Origin: CAYNCE01 sp964522515
GTDB lineage: Bacteria; Patescibacteriota; Patescibacteriia; UBA2196
Length of the DNA: 40,069 bases
Assembly: GCA_964522515.1 (NCBI GenBank)
Contig: CAZFWC010000006.1
Span: forward strand, 1 to 40,069
Direction: 5' to 3'
Shown here: piece by piece, positions 14,471 through 23,529 of the stretch
How the letters are laid out: every line of letters begins with the position of its first letter
Numbering within the stretch: position 1 is the first letter of the stretch
Translations under genes and position numbers: made by a program
Notes under the pieces: generated by a model
What the model was told of the DNA's origin: nothing
The model's input: the letters and a program-made list of their open reading frames with translations, nothing else
Databases searched by the model: none

Positions 14471-16174
14471 ATGTTAGAAAAAGCTCCAGAAAAAATTAAA
14501 CCTGAAATTAGAGAAACAGTTGAAGAAAAATCAGAAAAAGAACCACAACCTGAATGGGAACATCAGGTTGATTTGTGGGTGGAAAGCAAAATTCAAAGAA
14601 AACTAGATAAAATTGTTAAAGAAAAAGAACAAGAAATAAATCAAACAGTTGCAAAAATATACAAAGGAAAAGATGAAGTAAAAATAAAAAGTATAAAACA
14701 AAAATTAATTAAAGAAGAAAAAGAAAAATGGGCAAATCGTCTAGAAGCAGAAGAAGCAGTTAAAGAAAAATTTAAAAAAGTTTTTCCAAGATTATTTAAA
14801 GATTTTGCAGTTCACGGACACCTAAAAATTAATGAGAAAGGAGAAAAAATTATTCAACCTTTTACTGATTTAGATGGGGAAGCCTGTTTAAAATTAGCTG
14901 AATTAGCTACTGGTCACGAGTTAAAAAGAGGTAGTTTTAGTAAAGAAAATAGAGAAGATTGGGTAAAAGAACAAGTTGAAAAAGAATTAGGAAAAATAAA
15001 AAGAAAAAATAAAGATTTAGATCAAGAAAGATTAAAAATTAATCTTACAAAAAAATACAACAAAATTGCTTCGGTTCAATTTATAGATTTTAAAGATCGT
15101 TTGCCAGGAACAACGCATGTTGATGTTGGACAACATAATGGAGTTGAACTTTTGCAAAAAACAGATAAAGCTGTGGAAGATTTAGAGCTAACAGATAAAG
15201 AAAAATTAGAACAAAGACTACACGATAAAAATTTTTGGTTTAATTTAGGTGCAATTATTGACCACCACCCAGAAGGTGCCCCGTCAGCTGCAAATGTTTT
15301 ATTTAAATTAATAAACAAACTAGGATTACTTGATAAATTAAAAAAAGAAAATCCTGAAATGCAAACAAAAATTAAAAAAATGGTTGATTTTTTAGATATT
15401 GTAGACAGTCAGGGCTTTCAAGTAATTGGTAAACCAGAAAATTGGAATAAATCAGATAAAACAATTTTGGGTTTGCACAGATTTTTGAATTTTCAAACTT
15501 TGTGGCGTTTTTTTCAAGAAACAGATGGTAATTTTAATAAAGAGCTTGATGAAAAAGATTTAAAAAAATATGGTTTAATTTTTGATAAAAAGAAAAAAGG
15601 CAAAGTAGAAACTATTAATCGTCAAAAACAACAAAGAGAAAATATTGATAAATCAAATGAAAAATTAAAAGAATTAGAAAAAAATGGCTTTGTTGTTAAT
15701 ACTAAATTTGGGAAAATAGTTATTGATGTTGACGGTAAAGTGCCAGGTGGCGCTTGGTGTACTAAAAGAGTTGATGCTGGTTATTTAAAATGGGATTCTA
15801 AAAACAAAACACTTTTTCTTTTTTCAGATCAAGAATTAGATGATGATTTATTTTATCCAGAAAATTACGATTCTAAAAATCCGGAACACGAAAAATTTGG
15901 AACTAGAGTTAGAAAACATCTTTGGGTAGTGCCACAAGGATTAGGAGAAACTAATTTAACTTTAAACAAAGTTATTGAAAAAATAGGTGGTGAAGTTGAA
16001 AAAGGCAGTGAGCTGGAAAAATATTTAATTGAAGAAAAACTTATTGATAAATTTAAAAATAAAGGTTGGTTAACTAAAACTGAAAAAAATAAATTAATCG
16101 CAATTATTGAAAATAAAGCGCAAGCAATTCAAGAAGAAATTGATAAATTAAAAGAAGAGGAAAATAAAAAATAA
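14471..16174 (+). CDS. Large DHH-phosphoesterase-like protein
   Basis: The N-terminal ~110 residues are highly charged and coiled. Then come elements like the DHH motifs: FTDLDGEACLKL (motif I-like), THVDVGQHNG (motif II-like), AIIDHHPEGAPSAANVLFKLI (motif III, the DHH itself) and KMVDFLDIVDSQGF (motif IV-like). DHH enzymes hydrolyse phosphodiester or pyrophosphate bonds, such as cyclic dinucleotides or short oligonucleotides. No DHHA1 RNA-binding domain is obvious. The C-terminal ~250 residues are unassigned, with a helical tail. It lies 17 nt after the DUF5663-like gene and 11 nt before the giant YkuD gene. The substrate is unknown. Confidence 0.6.
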   Translation: MLEKAPEKIKPEIRETVEEKSEKEPQPEWEHQVDLWVESKIQRKLDKIVKEKEQEINQTVAKIYKGKDEVKIKSIKQKLIKEEKEKWANRLEAEEAVKEKFKKVFPRLFKDFAVHGHLKINEKGEKIIQPFTDLDGEACLKLAELATGHELKRGSFSKENREDWVKEQVEKELGKIKRKNKDLDQERLKINLTKKYNKIASVQFIDFKDRLPGTTHVDVGQHNGVELLQKTDKAVEDLELTDKEKLEQRLHDKNFWFNLGAIIDHHPEGAPSAANVLFKLINKLGLLDKLKKENPEMQTKIKKMVDFLDIVDSQGFQVIGKPENWNKSDKTILGLHRFLNFQTLWRFFQETDGNFNKELDEKDLKKYGLIFDKKKKGKVETINRQKQQRENIDKSNEKLKELEKNGFVVNTKFGKIVIDVDGKVPGGAWCTKRVDAGYLKWDSKNKTLFLFSDQELDDDLFYPENYDSKNPEHEKFGTRVRKHLWVVPQGLGETNLTLNKVIEKIGGEVEKGSELEKYLIEEKLIDKFKNKGWLTKTEKNKLIAIIENKAQAIQEEIDKLKEEENKK

Positions 16175-16185
16175 TTTTAAAAAAT

Positions 16186-19100
16186 ATGATTAATCAAAAA
16201 AATAAAATTAATCAACTTCAACAGCAACATGAAAAATTACTAAATTTGGTAGAAGAAATTAAGAGTGTTTCTGAAACTGAAACAAAACAGAAACCAGAGA
16301 TACATGAAACAAAAAAAGAAAGTGTAGAAAAGAAAGTTGAAAAAAAGAAAAAAGTTCGTAAAGAAACAGAACCCACTGTTGAAAAATCTGTGGAGAGTGT
16401 TCCTGATGGTAAGGAAATTGTTGAAAGTGTAAAAGAAACATCAGTAGATGAAAAAATTGTAGACAAAACAAAAAAGTGGAAAGAAATTTTATGTAAAAAT
16501 GAATTTAGTGAACAGGAAGCATTTTTAGAAGAAGTAAAAAGATATAAAAATAATGTTCAATTAGTAGTAAAAATAGAATCTTTAAAAAATAGTGGACAAT
16601 ATAATGAATCTGCATATTATGAACTTGTTTTAAAACATAAAAGAGGAGAATATGATTTTGAGAAAACACAAGAAAAACCAGAAAAAGAAAAACAATCAGA
16701 AACAGAAATTAAAAAAACCAATCTTGAAAAATATTGGAATGAGATAAAGGATAGAAAAAAAATGATTGATGCAGAAAAAATGGAGGAAATTGTTGAACAA
16801 CTTTCTAAGTGGATTGTAGAAGAAGAACTAACTGAAATTAATCCTTTGGATGCAGAAGAAGAATTAAATTTTACTCCTGAAGAAGCAAACCAACTTATGA
16901 AAATTTTAATTTCAAAAAAAATAATTGGGGATAAAGCAGATGAAGAAGGTTGTTATCCTGTTTTAAAACCAGGAGAGTTAGCAGTTCCAGAGCAAGAGCT
17001 GAAAATTGTAGAAAAATCAAGTCCAAAAGAACAAGAAGATGAAGAAATAAATATATTTCAAGAAGTTGCAGATGTAATTAAAAATAAAATTACAGAAGAT
17101 TCTAGTATTAAAAAAATAAATAGTATTTTAATTCGAGATAAAGTGATTGATAAAAAAGGAAAAGTTTTAAGAGAACAAAGAGAAAAAGAACAAGTGATAG
17201 TTCCAGAGCAAGAGCCAGACCCGAAAAAAACATTAGAATTATTATCTAATGAAGAACAAGAGAAAATGAATCAGATGTATCAAGAATTTGTTGATCAGGG
17301 AAAAACAGAAGCAGACATTGAGAAATTAATTGAAAAAGAAGAAAAAAAGAAAGAATCAGACTTTGAAAAACTAATGCTATTAAATTTGTGTTTAGAAAAA
17401 ATAAAAGCAGAGAAAAAAGTTGGTGAAGTGTTTGAAGGACTTGAAGAATATAAAAAAACAGATGAAGAAAAAATGATAAAAAGAATTGAAGAAAAAAGCC
17501 CTGGTTTATTTAAAAAAACTTATGAAAGCTTTAGAAAAATTAATGCTTACGATTTATTTCTTAAAAATTTAGGTGTTGAAAACAAAGCAATTAAATTTGC
17601 AACAAAAGCAATTAATTTAAATACGGTTTTAACATTAGCTGTTGTTGGAATTGGAGTTGGCGTTTTTGCTCCAGGCGCTTTAGCAACTGGAGGACTTTTA
17701 ATTACAAAACGACTTTTAGCAGGTCTTGGTTCTGCTGGTTTTACACACGATCAATTATCTAATGCAAGAGAAACCTGGAGTAAAACTTTAGGTGAGATTT
17801 ATTTAAATAATGAGGAATTAGTCCAAGAAAAAGATAATTTAAAAAAAGAACTAGGTGATATTGAAGAACAAACACAAGATAAAAAAATTGGAAGAAAAAA
17901 AAGATTTACCAAATTCGTATTAAAAAGAAAAATCAAAAAATTAGAAAAAAGATCAGCTTCTGGCAAAGAAAAATATCTTGATGATCTAGAAAATTCTACT
18001 CAAGAAGAAATTAAAGAATCACTTAATTATTTGTACGACCGAAGAGACAAACTTGCAATTTTTCTTGCATCAGACGGTAAAAAATTAGAAGAAAATAAAT
18101 CTTACTTACGCATTAATCAAAAAATAGAACAATTATTAAAAATAGAAACTGAACAAAGAGTTGAATCCGTAAAAGATTTTTTAAATGATTTATCACAACA
18201 AGAAGATCAAAAATGGGAAAAAGCTGTAAAAAAAGAAAAGATAGCTAGGTTTTGGATGAAAACTGGAGCAGTTGCTGTTGGAGCAGCGGTTAGTGGATTA
18301 TTAATGTATAGAGATGCGCAAGCTGGTAGATTTAAAATTGAAACAAAATCAGATGAGTTAAATGTTGTTACTAGCGCAGCTCCAAAGCCAGAAATTAAAA
18401 TTCCACCAATTATTGAACCAGAAGTAGAACCAGAAGTAGAAACAGAAAAATTAGTTTTTGAACCAGTTTACGATTTTGAAGAACAATTAAAAGACGCAAC
18501 AGTTACAAAAGAAAATAATGGAATTATTTCAGTTTTGCAAAAACAACTTTCAGAACATCCAGAAAAATTTGGCTATGATAAATCAAGTGGATTAAGTTCA
18601 GAAGATTGGGCAAAAGCAAAAGCAAATAATATTGCGTTTAATAAAAGCTATGGAGAAACTTGGGTTAAAGAACCGGGGAAAGTCGCTTACATTTTAGAAG
18701 GTAACGAACAAAATGGATTTGATGTTAAAGAAGTAAGTCCTGAAACAGGAAAAATAATTGGAACATCAGAAACATTTGACACAGGACACGAAATGAAACC
18801 AATTGAAAAAGAAATTCCAGTTGAACCTGAAACAACAAAATCAAAAATTGATTACGGGGCAGATGAATCCACAAAATCAGAATTAGAAAAAAAAGCAGAA
18901 AAATATGCTTTTTCAGATGAAGGAACAAAAATAAAACCAGAAATTTTAGAAGTACCAATTGAACAAGAAGTTGAAAATGTTCCAGAAAATGTTACAATTT
19001 CAGAAGTAAAAGAACCTGAATTAGAAAAAGTTCCAGATGCTACAAAATTCCATTCAGTACCAACTGAAGAAAATATTCAAACTGAAAATCTAGAAGAAAT

Positions 19101-20892
19101 AGAAGTCAAAAAAATTGATTACGGCAAAATTAATAAACTATTTCAAGAGGACAAAATAAAATCTCCAGATGATTTAATTAACGCAGTTAAAGAAATAAAA
19201 GGAGTGGAAAAACTTTCTGAAGTTGAGGAAGCAAAATGGCGACAGAGTTTTAAAGGGATACAAGATATTGCAAAAAGTAGTACCGAACTTGATGAAAATT
19301 TTACTCCAACTCCAGAAATTGAAAAAACTCCTGAAATACAAACTCCAGAAACTCCAGCTGAAAAAATAAATGTTATTTTAGATTTTGAAACTCCTGATGA
19401 AAATAATTTATCTGAAGTGAAAAATATTTTTAAGGATTTTGCTGACAACAAATTACAAATGGGTGACAATAAAAAAATCAGTGCGTTGTTTGCAAATTAT
19501 ATTACTCAAAATCCTGAATTTTTTGAACAAAGTTTTGGCGAACACTCTGCAGTTACAGAACAAGAAATAAATAAAGTTTGGTTTGATTTTTGCGAACATT
19601 TAAACAGTAAACAAGTGCCAGACCAGTTTGATATTTGGCAACCACGCGAAACCGCAGACGGTAAAGATTTATTTAATGTTAGAAAAATTGGAGACCAAGG
19701 TGTAGTTAAATACGAAATTGACAGCAATGGAAATGGACAGGCAGATTATATTTTAACAGAAGATGAATTAAAAGATAGAATGAATGTAGCGCCAGAAAAA
19801 CCAGAAGTTCCAATTGAACCAGAAACTGAAGAAATGCCAGATGATGTAAAAATTGAATCAATTGATAAAAATAAATATAAACTAGAAGAATTGCCAGAAA
19901 AACCTGAACCAAAGGTTGAGGAAGCAATAAATAAGAATACAGAGGGGGGGGTAGAAATAGATCAAACCCAAAATAAAATAGCACAAGACTTACAAAAAAT
20001 TTCTGCTTTAGAAAATTCAAAACTTTCATCAGGAGAACAAATAAAAATTATTAATGAACTAGAAGATAAATTTAAAAATAAAGAATTAAAAATACCAAAC
20101 AATGGTTATCTTATTTATGTAAATAAAAATCCTAACGCGCAATATGCATCTTTAATACATTATGATAAAATCGGCAAACATTTTTCTGTGCTAGGTGTTG
20201 ATTCAGTGTCAACAGCAAATGCAGAACGCTGGGGTGAAAATGCTGTTACCCCGGAAGGCGTTCATTATGTGAACAGAATTGGTGATGCTGGAACTTGGGG
20301 TAAAGCATATGGTAAACACGGTCACGAAGTTTATGATATTTCTAAAGATATTGGACCAGCTTTTCATCCAACAAATGAACCTGAATTACTAGGCAAGCCA
20401 GCTTCCCACGGTTGTATTAGAATGTCTGATAAATTTAATGATTTTTTAGATAAACACAATATTTTAAATAATGGAAGTCCTGTTGTAGTAGGAGATTTTT
20501 CAACTGAAGATTTGTCAATTCAAGAATCTATAAGAGCAATAGAGCTTCCACAAGATATAGTTAACAATAGTTCAAAAATTAATTTAAAAGTAAAAAATAT
20601 TATTGAGAAATTATTTTTTGAAAGTGATAATGCAGAAAAAAATATTGTTGATTTGGCGCAAGGCACTGGTTTGCGCGCGCAAGATTTAGAAAATGCTTTT
20701 GAAAATCTTTATCAACAAGATATTATAAATAATATTGATAAACTCACTGATGGCACATTAGAACATAATAGGCAACTTATGGCTTTAAACGAGATAGTTA
20801 AAATTTTATCTGAAACAAAAGCAACCACTCCAGAAATTAATTCTTTATCAAAATATTTAGAACAAGTCATTGATAAATTAACCAAAAAATAA
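16186..20892 (+). CDS. Giant membrane protein with C-terminal L,D-transpeptidase (YkuD)
   Basis: At 1568 residues this is the largest gene here. The N-terminal third is Glu/Lys-rich and probably coiled. Two hydrophobic segments follow (about 478-503, LAVVGIGVGVFAPGALATGG, and about 690-710, TGAVAVGAAVSGLLMY) separated by a charged, coiled region. A long Pro/Glu-rich linker with repeated PE(V/I)PIEPE-type motifs extends to about 1290. The YkuD domain (about 1305-1445) carries VTPEGVHYVNRIGD and the active site SHGCIRM (nucleophile C1410). Such enzymes make 3-3 cross-links in peptidoglycan or attach proteins to it. The linker probably spans the periplasm. A helical tail follows. The fusion of a large cytoplasmic coil to a wall enzyme is unusual. 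Confidence 0.85.
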   Translation: MINQKNKINQLQQQHEKLLNLVEEIKSVSETETKQKPEIHETKKESVEKKVEKKKKVRKETEPTVEKSVESVPDGKEIVESVKETSVDEKIVDKTKKWKEILCKNEFSEQEAFLEEVKRYKNNVQLVVKIESLKNSGQYNESAYYELVLKHKRGEYDFEKTQEKPEKEKQSETEIKKTNLEKYWNEIKDRKKMIDAEKMEEIVEQLSKWIVEEELTEINPLDAEEELNFTPEEANQLMKILISKKIIGDKADEEGCYPVLKPGELAVPEQELKIVEKSSPKEQEDEEINIFQEVADVIKNKITEDSSIKKINSILIRDKVIDKKGKVLREQREKEQVIVPEQEPDPKKTLELLSNEEQEKMNQMYQEFVDQGKTEADIEKLIEKEEKKKESDFEKLMLLNLCLEKIKAEKKVGEVFEGLEEYKKTDEEKMIKRIEEKSPGLFKKTYESFRKINAYDLFLKNLGVENKAIKFATKAINLNTVLTLAVVGIGVGVFAPGALATGGLLITKRLLAGLGSAGFTHDQLSNARETWSKTLGEIYLNNEELVQEKDNLKKELGDIEEQTQDKKIGRKKRFTKFVLKRKIKKLEKRSASGKEKYLDDLENSTQEEIKESLNYLYDRRDKLAIFLASDGKKLEENKSYLRINQKIEQLLKIETEQRVESVKDFLNDLSQQEDQKWEKAVKKEKIARFWMKTGAVAVGAAVSGLLMYRDAQAGRFKIETKSDELNVVTSAAPKPEIKIPPIIEPEVEPEVETEKLVFEPVYDFEEQLKDATVTKENNGIISVLQKQLSEHPEKFGYDKSSGLSSEDWAKAKANNIAFNKSYGETWVKEPGKVAYILEGNEQNGFDVKEVSPETGKIIGTSETFDTGHEMKPIEKEIPVEPETTKSKIDYGADESTKSELEKKAEKYAFSDEGTKIKPEILEVPIEQEVENVPENVTISEVKEPELEKVPDATKFHSVPTEENIQTENLEEIEVKKIDYGKINKLFQEDKIKSPDDLINAVKEIKGVEKLSEVEEAKWRQSFKGIQDIAKSSTELDENFTPTPEIEKTPEIQTPETPAEKINVILDFETPDENNLSEVKNIFKDFADNKLQMGDNKKISALFANYITQNPEFFEQSFGEHSAVTEQEINKVWFDFCEHLNSKQVPDQFDIWQPRETADGKDLFNVRKIGDQGVVKYEIDSNGNGQADYILTEDELKDRMNVAPEKPEVPIEPETEEMPDDVKIESIDKNKYKLEELPEKPEPKVEEAINKNTEGGVEIDQTQNKIAQDLQKISALENSKLSSGEQIKIINELEDKFKNKELKIPNNGYLIYVNKNPNAQYASLIHYDKIGKHFSVLGVDSVSTANAERWGENAVTPEGVHYVNRIGDAGTWGKAYGKHGHEVYDISKDIGPAFHPTNEPELLGKPASHGCIRMSDKFNDFLDKHNILNNGSPVVVGDFSTEDLSIQESIRAIELPQDIVNNSSKINLKVKNIIEKLFFESDNAEKNIVDLAQGTGLRAQDLENAFENLYQQDIINNIDKLTDGTLEHNRQLMALNEIVKILSETKATTPEINSLSKYLEQVIDKLTKK

Positions 20893-20931
20893 TAAATTTG
20901 TTTCTGTAAAATAAAAATATTTATTAAAAGA

Positions 20932-20974
20932 TAAAAAAATAAGGGGCAATCTATAAAAGATTGTCCCTTTTTAC
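20932..20974 (-). terminator. Terminator of a minus-strand small RNA
   Basis: Stem 20941-20952 with 20958-20969 (AAGGGxCAATCT/AGATTGxCCCTT), followed on the minus strand by ATTTTTTT. It may also end the YkuD transcript in the other direction. Confidence 0.75.
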
Positions 20975-21043
20975 TGCTCTTTGTGTTTAAAAAATTTAAT
21001 TAATTATTTATTTTTGAATTGTTAAATGTGCCCTTTTTGATAT
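20935..21043 (-). ncRNA. Candidate small RNA between ykuD and lepA
   Basis: A consensus promoter and a strong terminator bound about 110 nt with no ORF of note. The body is AT-rich apart from AAAAGGGCACAT and the terminator stem. I see no known RNA family. It runs opposite to both neighbours. Confidence 0.45.
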
Positions 21044-21049
21044 TACTCA

Positions 21050-21078
21050 ATAATAACACACTTTAAAAATCTTGTCAA
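21050..21078 (-). promoter_or_regulatory. Promoter of the 20935-21043 small RNA
   Basis: Minus strand TTGACA (21073-21078), 17-nt spacer, TATTAT (21050-21055). A perfect DnaA-box sequence TTATCCACA lies at 21085-21093 and the shared TTTTGGCTAA..TTAGATAAA motif at 21102-21122. Confidence 0.7.
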
Positions 21079-21203
21079 GCCCAGTTATCCACAAGGAGTA
21101 ATTTTGGCTAAAATTAGATAAATATTAGATAAAAAACTGTTTAAAATAATTTTTTATAAATTTTTAATTTGCAAAAAATACAAAAATTAGATAAAATAAA
21201 ATT

Positions 21204-23135
21204 ATGAAAAACATTCGTAACTTCTGCATTATTGCTCACATTGATCACGGTAAGTCAACGCTGGCTGACCGTTTTTTAGAATTAACAAACACAGTTGACA
21301 AGCGAAAAATGAAAAGTCAAATATTAGATCAAATGGAATTAGAACAGGAAAGAGGAATTACAATAAAATTGCAACCAGTTAGAATGAATTATAAAAATTA
21401 TATTTTAAATTTAATTGACACACCAGGGCATGTTGATTTTAGCTACGAAGTTTCCAGAAGTTTAGCAGCAGTTGAAGGAGCGATTTTATTAGTTGACGCC
21501 AGTCAAGGAATTCAAGCGCAGACTTTGGCAAATTATTATTTAGCAATTGAACAAAAATTAAAAGTTATTCCAGTGATTAATAAAATTGATTTGCCAAACG
21601 CAGATGTTAAAAAAACTGAACAAGAATTGGTTGATTTATTGCAAATTGGCTCCACGCAGGAGCATGGAGCCAACATAAATATTTTAAAAGTTTCTGCAAA
21701 AACAGGGGAAGGAGTTAAGGAATTATTAAACGAAATTGTGGAAAAAGTTCCAGCGCCAAAAGGTTGGCTCCATCCCTCTTGGGTGGAGCCTATTTGTTGC
21801 TTTGAACAAGATGGCTCCACGCAGAGCGATGGAGCCAACTCAAGGGGAGACTCTGTTTTACAAGCTCTTATTTTTGATTCTGTTTACGACGACTACAAAG
21901 GTGTGTTGGCTTATGCGCGCTTAAAAAGTGGAGAAGTAAAAGCTGGTGACAAAATTTATTTTATTGGAACGCAAACCAACAGCGAAGTTGTTGAAGTTGG
22001 ATATTTTAAACCTAATTTAGTTAAGTCAGAAAAATTATTTGCAGGAGAAATTGGATACATTGTAACAGGTTTAAAAAAGTTAAATAGTTGTCAAGTTGGT
22101 GACACAATTACAAAAGTGATTAGTGGTCAGGAATTAAAAAATAAATCACTTGCTTTAACGGGTTACCAACCAGCTAAACCAATGGTTTTTGCTGGAATTT
22201 TTTGTAAACAAGGTATTGAACCAAAAGAATTGCGCGAGGGTTTGGAAAAAATAAGATTAACTGACGCAGCTCTTTCTTTTGAACCAGAAAACTCGCCAGC
22301 TCTTGGTCCAGGATTTCGTTGCGGATTTTTAGGTTTACTGCATTTAGAAATTGTTCAGGAAAGATTAAAACGCGAATACGATTTAGATTTGGTTGTGACT
22401 GCGCCCAGTGTGGCTTACAAAGTTAAGCTGGGTTTTAAAACCCAGCCTAACACAAGCTTTATAATTCATTCCCCGCAAGAATTACCTGAGCCACAAAGCA
22501 TTGAAGAAATTCAAGAACCTTGGGTTAAAATTGATATTATTTCTCCTGAAAATTATTTAGGAAATATAATGAATTTAGTAACTGAAAAAAAAGGAATTTA
22601 TGTAAACACAAAATATTTATCAAGCGACAGAATTATTTTACATTATGAAATGCCTTTAAGTTCGATTTTAACTGATTTTTATGATAAACTTAAAAGTGTG
22701 TCCTCAGGATACGCGTCGCTTAATTATGAATTATTATATTATCGTGTTTGTAGCGTTGAAAGATTAGATATTTTAGTTGCTGATGATTTAGTTGATTCTT
22801 TGGCTGTGATTGTTTATAAAGATGAAGCTTACAGAATTGCGAGAAAAATTGTTGACGCGTTAAAAGATGTTTTGCCAAAACAAATGTTTGAAATTAAAAT
22901 TCAAGCAGTTTTAAATTATCAAGATAGTAATAAAAATAAAGGCGGGAAAATTATTGCTTCTTCAAGAGTCGCGCCTTTTAGAAAAGATGTAACAGCGAAA
23001 CTTTACGGGGGAGATGTAACTCGCAAACGAAAACTTTTAGAAAAACAAAAAAAAGGAAAAAAGAAAATGAAAGGGTTTGGAAAAGGCAAAGTTGATATTC
23101 CAACTGAAGCTTATTTAAGTGTTTTAAAAAGATAA
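21204..23135 (+). CDS. lepA: Elongation factor 4 (LepA)
   Basis: This translational GTPase acts on stalled or slow ribosomes. G1 is AHIDHGKST (11-19), switch II DTPGHVDF, and G4 NKIDLPNAD. The LepA-specific C-terminal domain ends with GGDVTRKRKLLEKQKKGKKKMK. All motifs are intact. At 643 residues it is longer than the usual ~600 because of palindromic insertions: GSTQEHGA (21648-21671), about 28 residues after PAPKG (21766-21836) holding two more GGCTCC palindromes, and VKLGFKTQPN (22422-22451) at residues 407-416, replacing a loop after APSVAYK. No ribosome binding site is visible; TAAAATAAAAT precedes the ATG closely. Confidence 0.97.
   Translation: MKNIRNFCIIAHIDHGKSTLADRFLELTNTVDKRKMKSQILDQMELEQERGITIKLQPVRMNYKNYILNLIDTPGHVDFSYEVSRSLAAVEGAILLVDASQGIQAQTLANYYLAIEQKLKVIPVINKIDLPNADVKKTEQELVDLLQIGSTQEHGANINILKVSAKTGEGVKELLNEIVEKVPAPKGWLHPSWVEPICCFEQDGSTQSDGANSRGDSVLQALIFDSVYDDYKGVLAYARLKSGEVKAGDKIYFIGTQTNSEVVEVGYFKPNLVKSEKLFAGEIGYIVTGLKKLNSCQVGDTITKVISGQELKNKSLALTGYQPAKPMVFAGIFCKQGIEPKELREGLEKIRLTDAALSFEPENSPALGPGFRCGFLGLLHLEIVQERLKREYDLDLVVTAPSVAYKVKLGFKTQPNTSFIIHSPQELPEPQSIEEIQEPWVKIDIISPENYLGNIMNLVTEKKGIYVNTKYLSSDRIILHYEMPLSSILTDFYDKLKSVSSGYASLNYELLYYRVCSVERLDILVADDLVDSLAVIVYKDEAYRIARKIVDALKDVLPKQMFEIKIQAVLNYQDSNKNKGGKIIASSRVAPFRKDVTAKLYGGDVTRKRKLLEKQKKGKKKMKGFGKGKVDIPTEAYLSVLKR
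21646..21673. repeat. TTGGCTCC palindrome in lepA, copy 1
   Basis: TTGGCTCCA..TGGAGCCAA inverted repeat, read in frame as IGSTQEHGAN inside the G domain. Confidence 0.75.
21764..21838. repeat. Two further GGCTCC palindromes in lepA
   Basis: GGCTCCATCC..GGGTGGAGCC at 21766-21790 and GGCTCCACGC..GATGGAGCC at 21813-21836. Together they create the insertion between the G domain and domain II (PKG to LQALIFDS). Confidence 0.75.
22422..22451. repeat. 30-bp in-frame palindrome, copy 3 (lepA)
   Basis: GTTAAGCTGGG..CCCAGCCTAAC around TTTTAAAA, on a codon boundary, encoding VKLGFKTQPN. Confidence 0.92.
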
Positions 23136-23137
23136 AT

Positions 23138-23227
23138 ATGTCACACAAAAAACTTACAAAAATTTTTTGGACAATAATGTCAATTATTATAATTATTTCA
23201 ATGCTGGCGTGGGTTGCGATGATTTAA
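23138..23227 (+). CDS. Single-helix membrane peptide, 29 residues
   Basis: MSHKKLTKIFWTIMSIIIII... begins 2 nt after the lepA stop. A basic N-terminus precedes one hydrophobic helix filling the rest. The position and shape suggest a real small membrane protein translated with lepA, but it is too short to assign. Confidence 0.5.
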   Translation: MSHKKLTKIFWTIMSIIIIISMLAWVAMI

Positions 23228-23237
23228 GATAAAAAAT

Positions 23238-23471
23238 ATGCCTCAAAAAATAACAACACCATTATCAATTTTGATTTTTTTGTATTTAATGATTATTGGG
23301 TTTAGTGTTGTGATTTTAGGTTTGTCTGGTGTGGCTGCGTATGATATTAATAATTATTTTAACAACAGACAAGAAATTTCCGCGCACAAAAATTGTAAAA
23401 AATATCTTAACAATGGAAATTATGATTTGTACCAGCAGTGTTGTGAGTTGGTGATTAGGAGTTTTGAGTAA
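23238..23471 (+). CDS. Small membrane protein with Cys-rich tail
   Basis: The 77-residue protein has one strong membrane segment (residues about 9-33, LSILIFLYLMIIGFSVVILG) and a hydrophilic tail with four Cys (C53, C68, C69 and one following the KN pair region), including the CC pair in LYQQCCELV. It lies 10 nt after the 29-residue peptide, likely in the lepA operon. I do not recognise a family. The tail may be extracytoplasmic and disulfide-bonded; that is inference. Confidence 0.6.
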   Translation: MPQKITTPLSILIFLYLMIIGFSVVILGLSGVAAYDINNYFNNRQEISAHKNCKKYLNNGNYDLYQQCCELVIRSFE

Positions 23472-23472
23472 A

Positions 23473-23512
23473 AAAAGAAATTAAGAAATTAAGAGATTAA
23501 GAAATTGAGGAA
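23473..23512. repeat. Short AGAAATTA tandem repeat
   Basis: Four imperfect units of AGAAATTA (with AGAGATTA and AGAAATTG variants) directly after the small membrane protein gene. Confidence 0.6.
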
Positions 23513-23529
23513 TTTATTAAAAAATTTTT

